Shown in pieces: positions 18,250 through 24,789 of a DNA stretch of 32,859 bases. The position numbers were made by a program, and so were the translations under genes. Source of the DNA: Defluviitaleaceae bacterium (lineage in GTDB: Bacteria; Bacillota; Clostridia; Lachnospirales; UBA5962); assembly GCA_009778165.1 (NCBI GenBank), contig WRKF01000176.1, positions 1 through 32,859 of the forward strand, given 5' to 3'. Numbering within the stretch: position 1 is the stretch's first letter; each line of letters starts with the position of its first letter. The notes under the pieces are model-generated. The model did no database searches and was not told the DNA's origin. It worked only from the letters and a program-made list of their open reading frames with translations.

Positions 18250-21200
18250 TTAATCTGCGATGCCTGCTGCGTGCATAAACACCGCTGTAGCAAACATATT
18301 GTGGTAAACTTGTGTGTGTGCTCTGTTAAAAATATTGGTGCCAAACACAGTTACAGGCACACCGTTGTTGCTGTTACCCGTAAAAGCTACGGTGCGACCC
18401 GGTATATTGGCTTGATTCGCTTCCCCTTGCCACCATCCACCAAGGAATACATCGGTAAACTGCCCAGGGGCAATGGTTATAAGGGGGTTGGTGCCGGTGG
18501 GTATCTCGTAAAACCCTGTGGCAGCTATAAGATAGGCTGTGTTTGCCCTGTCAAAATAAGCTGTCATAAGGCTGTTTGACGAATATGTTGCGAGGAAAGT
18601 ACCCTCTCTGCTGGCTGTAATGTTGTTAAAACCACCACCACGACCATAGAACAGGTTGTCTAAAATGTTTTGTGCCAAAGTTTCTTGAGCAGTAGCTGCG
18701 GAGGTTTGTACGAAAATAGCAGGCATACCATAATCATTTACCGCATCCCAAATGCTCGGCCAGTTTTGGTTATGGCTTACTAAAACGTCAAATTGATTCA
18801 AGTTTAGCCCAGCCAGTTGATCGTTGCTAATAACCCAAGTATAGTCAAAGCCAAGATCTCGCATTATGAACTGTATTGGAGAAAACAATCCTTGACCGGC
18901 ACCGGCTCCACCGGCCAATATAACAAGCCGTGGTTGCACAAGTTGCTCCATAGAGAGCGGGCGACTGTGCAATCCTATAGCTTCTATAAAACGACCGTAC
19001 AAATGCTGGTCTGTAATGTAGCTACGGCTCACAACAAAATCACCGTTTCGGGCTGTGTTATAGTCTGCTGTAAGCATAAACACGGAGCTGCCATCTGCCA
19101 AAAGAGAGTTTACAAGCCTTGTGGCATCCTGGTTGTTGTTGCGGATCACTATGTATGGGGTTGTCCACGGCACCGGAGGTTCAGGAACAACTATTCCCTC
19201 AACTTGCCGTAACGCTCCCATACCGGGAACCCAAACAGGGAAAGCATCAAACCCGCGCAAGTCGGGGAAGTTCATCGTTATTTCTGCATACATAGATGTA
19301 AAGAAAGACGCATCATAGCCTACTTCTAGCATGTTGTTAACGAAGCCACGGTGTGCTTGACGCATATCTATCACAAAAGAATCTACCGGCACAACAACAC
19401 CGCCATGAGCAATTTGCATGTTTGCACGTTTAATATCTACATAATGTCGCTCCAAAAACGCCGCCATGGTGTACGCTTCCAATATATTACGTTGGTTTAT
19501 GGGGTCGGTTGGGATAACCCAGTAGTCCGGAAAGAAACTTTGCCCCGGGGTACGGTATCGACCAAGAACTGTTGCAGGGATCGTAAAAGGATTGGTGAAA
19601 AAATGGTCAACTAAATGAGCGTAGTCTGCGTTTGTTAGACCACGTCGCTTATATTCCAGTTTGTTAAGAAACAGCTCGTCAAAGTTTTCCAGGGCATGGT
19701 CAACAAATGCCCAACCCATGGCTATGTTTGCATCTAAACTGTCTTGGTTAGTGTGGGGAATCTCTAACGTAAAGCCCAGTATGCCAAACAGCATTATAAA
19801 AATGGGCATATACATAGGGCCTCCGTCGTCCCAGCCAAAAAGACCGTGTTCCGCAGGTACTACATAGCGGTAATAGGCACCGGAGATTGCTGCACGGCCC
19901 ATAGCGTGAGCAGCAGCAAGCATGTGGGGCTGTAACAAGTCGTATTCATAGTTTGGGTTGTGGGGACCGGTCGTAGGCTCAATCAAAAGGTGTGCCACAT
20001 GCCCATGGAACTCTAACATAGCCAAAGGACTCCAACGTAGCACGTCTTTTACAACCAAAATATTTTCTATTTGGGTTTGATAGGCGGCATCTCTGTTAAG
20101 GTCAAAACCATAAGCGTTTGCTCGTCGCATACCATAGTGTCCGTCCGGGTTGTTTGTTGGCACAAATATAAAGATAAAGTGTTCTAGCGCTTGAGCTACC
20201 GGGATAGTTACAGTTGTGGTGTCGTCTCTTGTCAAAAGCTCACCACGAGCAACCCCCACGTATTGTATCGCTTCCCAAAGAGGGTCGTCTAAAGATGCAG
20301 GAACAATCCAAGGAAAGCCCATTGCTGGGTCGGTAAGACCGAATGTTTGCTCTTGTGGAACGGTTTCAAAAACAAGGTAATTGCTGCGGATAAGTTGCTC
20401 TACCATAATAAGCTGGGCATCTACTCCTGTTACCTCGTCCGGATGAATGTTGTGGAAGTAGATTGGTAAGCGGTGGTGTACGCCACTTTCAACCTCTGCT
20501 CTTAGCTCAAGCAAATCTTCTAAACTGCCTGTCATGCGTGGGCGTGTACGTTCAAAATAATCTGCCACAGCTCCGGCGTTTGCAGCTATTACAACACTCC
20601 ATAGCTCGTTACCCCAATGGCTTTGTCCCAAGCTACTAACGTTTACATAGCGGTTGTTTATGGTGTTTCCTTCGCCTGCTTCTGTTTGCAACGCTCTTGC
20701 CCAAGTGTCAATCTCGTGCCAAAGGTGAAAGTCGTCGTATAGATTTAGGTGTATAGGCAAAGAGCCAACAAGTTGCCCACCCGCGTAAATGGCAAGATCG
20801 AAAACTCCCAAAACATGGCGCATAGCCAAGGGGAACCCTGCTTGTCCTTGGCCCCTATATCCCTCCCAGGGGATGTTAACGCCTGCCGGGTTGGCGGGCA
20901 AATATGGGGAGCGGAACTGGATTGTTGTTTCTAGCGTGTATGTGCCATCGCCGTTCGGAAATAGGTTATCGTTGATAAGGCTAATAAATGGATTGTCCGG
21001 GTTATTAAAATGCCCTGCAACTCCCACTGCAACCCCTTGCTCATTAAAGTTGTATGTATGCCCTGCCCATGCACTTAACGGCAATTCTCCAAAACTGTAA
21101 GAAATGTTGCCAAGGAAAGACTGGCCCGATAAATCCTGGGTATTGGCAATAAGTGTCCTTATTGTAAAACTTCTGCCATCCATTAAATTTGCTTGACGGC

Positions 21201-21678
21201 TGGTGGTATACCAGTGGCCACTTTCCCCTTGATACACCGTGTGGCCAAGACCAACTTGATCCCTGTAGCGTGCTTGGTGCTGACCGCCGTATAGCACCCG
21301 CACTCCCTCTATTGTAACATTACCGTAAGAGGCTTGACCGGGTGGGCTTGTGCTGCGGGTTGCTCCAAACAAATGGTACATACCTGCCGCCGCTTCCAGG
21401 GAAATAGCCGCTGCCAAGTTTCCCATGGCAAAGGCAGGGGAACTACGAGCTGCCAAAAACTCCTGTTCGGGGTCAAAATATGGGTTAAGATGTGAGTAAA
21501 AACCATCATCCATATATCCGGGGGCTGTAAAGCTATAGGGGTCTGCAAAGTGTCGCGTTGCCACCCCTTCTGAACCGTTTGTGCCTGCAAAGACTAGTGT
21601 GCCGGGTTGTGCAAACATTATCCCGACCAACACCCATGCAATACCCTTTGTTGCTTTTTTTAGAAAAAAGTTTTTCAT
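18250..21678 (-). CDS. Secreted M14-family zinc carboxypeptidase with C-terminal GATase-like domain
   Basis: A signal peptide is evident (basic start, hydrophobic 12-22, likely cut near VFAG about 29-32), so this 1142-aa protein is exported. After an N-terminal region of about 390 residues without recognised motifs comes an M14 metallopeptidase: zinc ligands H412 and E415 (IHPDE), NPDG (510-513), the substrate-binding ANAYGFDLNRD (520-530), the third zinc ligand in LEFHGH (H558) and the catalytic Glu in FTLEIPHT (E639). The last 250 residues (PRLVILAGGAGAGQG on) resemble a class-I glutamine-amidotransferase-like fold, as in some large secreted M14 proteins, with no obvious catalytic Cys. No sortase, S-layer or transmembrane anchor is seen. 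GAAAGGA precedes the ATG. The gene is alone, with its own promoter and terminator. Confidence 0.88.
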   Translation of the reverse strand: MKNFFLKKATKGIAWVLVGIMFAQPGTLVFAGTNGSEGVATRHFADPYSFTAPGYMDDGFYSHLNPYFDPEQEFLAARSSPAFAMGNLAAAISLEAAAGMYHLFGATRSTSPPGQASYGNVTIEGVRVLYGGQHQARYRDQVGLGHTVYQGESGHWYTTSRQANLMDGRSFTIRTLIANTQDLSGQSFLGNISYSFGELPLSAWAGHTYNFNEQGVAVGVAGHFNNPDNPFISLINDNLFPNGDGTYTLETTIQFRSPYLPANPAGVNIPWEGYRGQGQAGFPLAMRHVLGVFDLAIYAGGQLVGSLPIHLNLYDDFHLWHEIDTWARALQTEAGEGNTINNRYVNVSSLGQSHWGNELWSVVIAANAGAVADYFERTRPRMTGSLEDLLELRAEVESGVHHRLPIYFHNIHPDEVTGVDAQLIMVEQLIRSNYLVFETVPQEQTFGLTDPAMGFPWIVPASLDDPLWEAIQYVGVARGELLTRDDTTTVTIPVAQALEHFIFIFVPTNNPDGHYGMRRANAYGFDLNRDAAYQTQIENILVVKDVLRWSPLAMLEFHGHVAHLLIEPTTGPHNPNYEYDLLQPHMLAAAHAMGRAAISGAYYRYVVPAEHGLFGWDDGGPMYMPIFIMLFGILGFTLEIPHTNQDSLDANIAMGWAFVDHALENFDELFLNKLEYKRRGLTNADYAHLVDHFFTNPFTIPATVLGRYRTPGQSFFPDYWVIPTDPINQRNILEAYTMAAFLERHYVDIKRANMQIAHGGVVVPVDSFVIDMRQAHRGFVNNMLEVGYDASFFTSMYAEITMNFPDLRGFDAFPVWVPGMGALRQVEGIVVPEPPVPWTTPYIVIRNNNQDATRLVNSLLADGSSVFMLTADYNTARNGDFVVSRSYITDQHLYGRFIEAIGLHSRPLSMEQLVQPRLVILAGGAGAGQGLFSPIQFIMRDLGFDYTWVISNDQLAGLNLNQFDVLVSHNQNWPSIWDAVNDYGMPAIFVQTSAATAQETLAQNILDNLFYGRGGGFNNITASREGTFLATYSSNSLMTAYFDRANTAYLIAATGFYEIPTGTNPLITIAPGQFTDVFLGGWWQGEANQANIPGRTVAFTGNSNNGVPVTVFGTNIFNRAHTQVYHNMFATAVFMHAAGIAD

Positions 21679-21705
21679 ACCTGTTTCATCCTTTCAACTA
21701 TTGTG

Positions 21706-21732
21706 TGCCTTGATTTCCTTTATGCCAAGGCA
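21706..21732 (-). promoter_or_regulatory. 5'-UTR hairpin of the M14 gene
   Basis: TGCCTTG (21706-21712) and CAAGGCA (21726-21732) pair over 7 bp in the leader, about 30 nt before the peptidase start codon. The leader from the promoter is about 180 nt. The hairpin could affect ribosome access or RNA stability; I recognise no riboswitch class. Confidence 0.35.
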
Positions 21733-21863
21733 TCTCTCTTTTTGAGATCTGTTTCTCCTTCCTTTGTAGCTATTTTGCAGCAATCAAACAACATCAACAA
21801 TTATCAAAACCATCAAAACGCCTTGTTGACCCATGAGAAATTGCTACATATCACGTGTGTGTA

Positions 21864-21892
21864 AGTATAACCCGTTTTCTAAGGCTTGTCAA
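21864..21892 (-). promoter_or_regulatory. Sigma-A type promoter of the M14 peptidase gene
   Basis: Read on the minus strand, TTGACA (complement of 21887-21892) and TATACT (complement of 21864-21869) are separated by exactly 17 nt, a near-consensus promoter. It drives toward the peptidase ATG at 21678. The repeat-like sequence that ends copy B (GCAAAAAAA...GTTG, 21915-21940) lies directly upstream. Confidence 0.8.
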
Positions 21893-21910
21893 TTTAAATT
21901 TTTTTGAAGG

Positions 21911-22054
21911 ATACAGCAAAAAAACCAAAAAAGTTGATGAGCTATAGCAACCGCACTTTGAAACCACGAGTGCAGAGGGAAGCCGAACGCCAGAGGGCGT
22001 GAGACATTCTGACCAATAACAGTCGTGGATTGAAAAGACGTTTACTATACACCC
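21911..22054. other. Insert inside repeat copy B
   Basis: Relative to the element at 17882-18192, about 110 bp is inserted between the GTCC end of the shared repeat and the CAACTTTTTT terminal motif, which here appears as GCAAAAAAACCAAAAAAGTTG on the plus strand (21917-21937). The insert holds a short CGCC-AGAG-GGCG stem (21989-22000) and loosely inverted motifs TTTGAAACCACGAG (21957-21970) and GTCGTGGATTGAAA (22022-22035). No gene is supported. Confidence 0.4.
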
Positions 22055-22244
22055 GGACATTTTCCGCTTGTTTCATTAACGAGCATACTGTATAATGGGA
22101 TTATCTTTCTAATCATAGAATTTTTTCTATTTGTTCCAATATAAATTTTCGCATAGAGTCACACATCGGGGGTGACATAGAGAGTGACATAGAGAGTTTC
22201 ATAGTTCGCATTAGAATAATATTTTTAGAAGCAATTTTTATCAG
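22055..22244 (-). repeat. Long repeat copy B (inverted partner of 17981-18155)
   Basis: This 190-bp reverse-complement copy contains an extra 12-bp tandem duplication (GTGACATAGAGA-type units around 22173-22198) and a few other indels. The 90-aa minus-strand reading frame crossing it (22113-22385) is made of the repeat plus the adjacent hairpin and lacks a sensible start context, so it is not counted as a gene. Confidence 0.85.
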
Positions 22245-22250
22245 TTTCCA

Positions 22251-22331
22251 AGAAGAAAATCCCCCTTGTTTGACAAGCAGCTCCTTCACATACAAGCATT
22301 TTATCAAACCAGGGGGACATAATGATTGTCT
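22251..22331 (-). repeat. Duplicated terminator-like hairpin, copy 1
   Basis: About 80 bp here is repeated almost exactly at 22858-22937, in the same orientation. On the minus strand it folds into a long stem (CCCCCTGGTTTGATAA with TTGTCAAACAAGGGGG) followed by ATTTTCTTCTT, which fits a rho-independent terminator for the 103-aa gene that ends at 22369. Confidence 0.8.
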
Positions 22332-22368
22332 GGGTAAAACAGAACGTTCGCTTATTCCGCTTACCACC

Positions 22369-22680
22369 CTATAATTCAATACCATGTTTCATTAGTTCGC
22401 TGCCATGTTTTGATACTATAAGGCTGCGAACCATCTCGGCGTTGCGGTCATCCACTGCTTTCCTAGCCAGGTAAGACATAATTACTCTCAATGCGTTTAC
22501 TCTCTGCCGGTAAACTTCGTCGTCGTTTCTTTGCCCGTTTTTCATGTTTCTAAGTATTTCACGTACTTTGTCAGGGGCGTTTCTTACAGGGTCTCCGCCG
22601 CAAATATTTTTGGCAATTCTTTCTTCTGCCGAATTGTGAAGTGTAGCTAATCCTTTTCCTAGTGCATTAAAAAATCCCAT
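22369..22680 (-). CDS. Hypothetical 103-aa protein
   Basis: I do not recognise the family. The protein starts MGFFNALGKGLATLHNSAEE, is hydrophilic with a predicted mostly helical character, has a single Cys in ICGGDPVRNAPD, and contains no signal peptide or membrane segment. A good ribosome site (AAGGAG) lies 9 nt before the ATG and a hairpin terminator follows, so it looks like a real single-gene unit. It is bracketed by the two copies of the 80-bp direct repeat, which suggests that it arrived or was duplicated as a cassette. A link to the neighbouring toxin operon is possible but unproven. Confidence 0.6.
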   Translation of the reverse strand: MGFFNALGKGLATLHNSAEERIAKNICGGDPVRNAPDKVREILRNMKNGQRNDDEVYRQRVNALRVIMSYLARKAVDDRNAEMVRSLIVSKHGSELMKHGIEL

Positions 22681-22857
22681 TTGATTGGTCTCCTTTTATA
22701 CTATAATTTAAATTAATAAAATACTAACAACTTTGAAAGGTATTTGTTTTGATGCGAAATCAGCGACAATCCACCAACCTAAGACAAGCACACCCGCTCA
22801 CATTAAGATTGTTTTTCAACAATGCTTTTTTCTATTCTCATCGTTGTTCTGCGACTA

Positions 22858-22937
22858 AGAAGAAAATCCCCTTGGTCTGACAAGCAGCTCCTTCACATAC
22901 AAGCATTTTATCAAACCAGGGGGACATAAGATTGTCT
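22858..22937 (-). repeat. Duplicated terminator-like hairpin, copy 2
   Basis: This is the second copy of 22251-22331, about 95% identical with a one-base indel near each end. On the minus strand it follows the reading frame that ends at 22953, again the position expected for a terminator. The stem is CCCCTGGTTTGATAA with TTGTCAGACCAAGGGG, then ATTTTCTTCTT. Confidence 0.8.
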
Positions 22938-22952
22938 TAGCAAAAAAGAAAA

Positions 22953-23354
22953 TCAATCGTAATAACCTTTACGGTAAATTAGTACAGCCTCAACAATATC
23001 ACCGGGCGCATAAGCATCAACGCCCAGCAATTTTGATTCAACTGATTCAGGTGTCGAAAGGGCCTTTTCATCAATCTTAATTAAAGTTTCGAACAACCCC
23101 TTTTTTGTGTTGGGTAAGAGTTTGCTGTTATTTAAAAGTACCTCCCCTTCAAAAAATTCAACTGCTTGAACTATATTTTCTTCGTCGTAAAAAATATGGA
23201 AATCACCAAAGTCATCGGTGGTATTTTTAGAGAATTTAGTTTTTCTAAATTCTTTGTACGCACCGAGCTTTGTTCTAGCATTTTCCCGTGATTCCCCGAA
23301 GTGAATGCTGTCAAACCCTTCATATGTTGCAATATTATAAGATTTTTTCCGCGC
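22953..23354 (-). pseudogene. Start-less immunity-like protein remnant
   Basis: The recognisable protein runs from about KKSYNIATYEGFDSIHFG to the end (RKGYYD), about 130 residues. The pattern of SREN.R..LG.YKEF, then a TTDDFGDFHIFYDEEN strand pair, then VEFFEG is one I associate with hypothetical immunity-type proteins near polymorphic toxins; this is a weak family call. The frame is open back to a TTG at 23414, but the added residues are only the neighbouring AlbA_2 gene read out of frame. The one ATG at the natural position (23354-23356, overlapping the upstream TGA as TGATG) is off-frame by two bases next to a CGCG repeat. The gene therefore seems to have lost its start. Confidence 0.5.
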
Positions 23355-23355
23355 A

Positions 23356-23634
23356 TCACAAGTTCGCGCAGTCGGTTTGGTAGGCGCGGAAGTCAATGGT
23401 CGGCAATGGCGCAATCTTTTCTTTTATTTGTTTGATTATGATGTCGATGTCACGTTTAATATCTGCAAGCCCGACAATTTTTTTATCATCAGCCATGCCG
23501 AATATCAAACCACCGCCACGCTCGTTAGCGAACGCGCTGACAGACTTCAACCAGCTTTTCGGCTTCTTGATTTCAAGCAACTCTTTGAAATCGCAGTCGG
23601 TTAATTCGGCGAGTAATTTTTCTACGTTAGCCAT
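23356..23634 (-). pseudogene. Truncated AlbA_2 (Schlafen-type) DNA-binding domain protein
   Basis: The product (92 aa from the ATG at 23634, with GGAGG 7 nt upstream) matches the first half of AlbA_2/divergent AAA-4 proteins: CDFKELLEIKKPKSWLKSVS, then FANERGGGLIFGMADD and KIVGL. Full-length relatives continue for several hundred residues with nucleic-acid-binding and winged-helix parts; here the frame stops after ..IAPLPTIDFRAYQTDCANL. The stop falls exactly where the next remnant begins, so this looks like a deletion junction. A short stand-alone domain that still functions cannot be excluded, since start and ribosome site are good. Confidence 0.6.
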
Positions 23635-23677
23635 TGACAACCCTCCTCTCCGCACACTTGCTTTATGAGTAAATCAT

Positions 23678-23953
23678 TTAACAAGTGAACTTAATTTTAT
23701 TAACTTCACCCGATTTATACTCATCGCTTTTTCGGATTGCCTCGGCAAATGAATCAAACATTTTTTCCATTTGAGATTCATCTATTTTACCTGTGTCTGC
23801 AAGCTCATAGCACTGCAATTTTTCGTCATTAACCCAAACGAAAAATTCAACAGAACGGCTTGTATCACTAATGCTTGCTCTAAATTCCATTTTATCGAAA
23901 GTTGGAACTAATACCTTAACAAATTCTTTTGCGAGTTCATCGTTATTGCTCAT
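23678..23953 (-). CDS. YezG-like (DUF600) immunity protein
   Basis: This 91-aa acidic protein probably neutralises the nuclease encoded just before it. The pattern (short N-terminal helix, a WVNDEKLQCYEL-type strand segment, an acidic helix DESQMEKMFDSFAEAIRK, and a final KIKFTC strand) resembles the YezG/DUF600 immunity family, known partners of NS_2-type nuclease toxins such as Bacillus YeeF. The match is by eye and not by search. The start overlaps the toxin stop as ATGA, with GGGAGG 9 nt upstream, so the two are translated together. It is the last intact gene of the operon before the remnants. Confidence 0.65.
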   Translation of the reverse strand: MSNNDELAKEFVKVLVPTFDKMEFRASISDTSRSVEFFVWVNDEKLQCYELADTGKIDESQMEKMFDSFAEAIRKSDEYKSGEVNKIKFTC

Positions 23954-24789
23954 ACTGACGCACCTCCCGTGTTATCAATAACAACTTGCCGTCTATAATT
24001 TTTGCCATCGTCACCAGTATATGTAATAGTGACGGTAGTTTTCTCAAGATTTCCATTGGCATCATATTCTTCTTTTGTAGACGAAATTTCTCCGCCAGTT
24101 TCATCAAGAACATCTTGAGCTGTTTCAAGGTCGGACTCGCTACAAGTTTCTTTTAGCTTATCCATTAACGAGCCGTCTAAATCATTATCGAACGTATACA
24201 CCGTATCTTTCCCATCTATCGTTACAGTGGTAGTGATTTTTGATGGGCGGTCAGAATCGCCGTCGTATTCAATTTCTGTTTTGGTAGATACATCCTTTCC
24301 TTCTTCCATTGCTCTTTTTATGTCGTTCTCCATACGTTTATAATCACTTTGATTTATTCGGGAATCCATCGGGGTCAGATTTCCCAAACCTCCGTCACCG
24401 CCCATGTCGCGCCCTACAATATGTCCACCTTGGTCGCCGGGTTTACGGTCATCGCCGCCGACGGTCGTTTGAGCATCGGTATCACGAGTATTTTCAGGTG
24501 TTTTTTTAGGAACGGACTCGCAGCTAATAATCCGACCATTATCGTCAGTTTTATAAACATTTCCGTTAAGAGTATATTCTGTGTTGGGGAGCAGTTTACC
24601 ATTCTCATCAGTATATACTTTCCCGTTATCGTCAGCTTTTTCACTACGAATATCATTCGCGTATAAGCCTAACGGCTTATCATATTCGCTCATTGGTTTA
24701 TCGAAAGATTTCCCTTCCGACATTTTACCAAGCGGACTATCGGCAAATCGTTTAACAGTTGCTTCGACTACTTCCTTAAAACCTATCAT
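23950..24789 (-). CDS. DNA/RNA non-specific endonuclease toxin (Endonuclea_NS_2 type)
   Basis: The 279-aa protein carries a nuclease domain at about 100-200: GGDDRKPGDQGGHIVGRDMG (111-130) holds the likely catalytic His (H123), and GNLTPMDSRINQSDY (136-150) supplies the metal-binding Asn. This is the NS_2 subtype found at the C termini of LXG and other polymorphic toxins. The preceding TDENGKLLPNTEYTLNGNVY (60-79) is typical of the pre-toxin strand region. There is no LXG, WXG100, signal peptide, PAAR or Rhs part; the N terminus is only about 50 residues, so an export route is not encoded in the chain itself. It overlaps the ATPase gene and the immunity gene by 4 nt each. The tail beyond 205 may be a divergent extension. 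Confidence 0.8.
   Translation of the reverse strand: MIGFKEVVEATVKRFADSPLGKMSEGKSFDKPMSEYDKPLGLYANDIRSEKADDNGKVYTDENGKLLPNTEYTLNGNVYKTDDNGRIISCESVPKKTPENTRDTDAQTTVGGDDRKPGDQGGHIVGRDMGGDGGLGNLTPMDSRINQSDYKRMENDIKRAMEEGKDVSTKTEIEYDGDSDRPSKITTTVTIDGKDTVYTFDNDLDGSLMDKLKETCSESDLETAQDVLDETGGEISSTKEEYDANGNLEKTTVTITYTGDDGKNYRRQVVIDNTGGASV

Noticed and set aside
22024-22036. CGTGGATTGAAAA, like the 3' end of type I-C CRISPR repeats
   Set aside because: It occurs once, with no regularly spaced copies and no cas gene; a loosely inverted match at 21957-21970 is too degenerate. A chance match or a stem arm is more likely.
21851-22060. 69-aa minus-strand frame downstream of repeat B
   Set aside because: It runs across the repeat insert and the peptidase promoter; it has no start context.
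22113-22385. 90-aa minus-strand frame
   Set aside because: It consists of repeat copy B and the duplicated hairpin, and has no ribosome site or protein-like composition.
23171-23359. 62-aa frame that starts at the TGATG overlap after the AlbA_2 remnant
   Set aside because: Its ATG is well placed, but the product has no family-like character and is the wrong frame of the immunity-like remnant.
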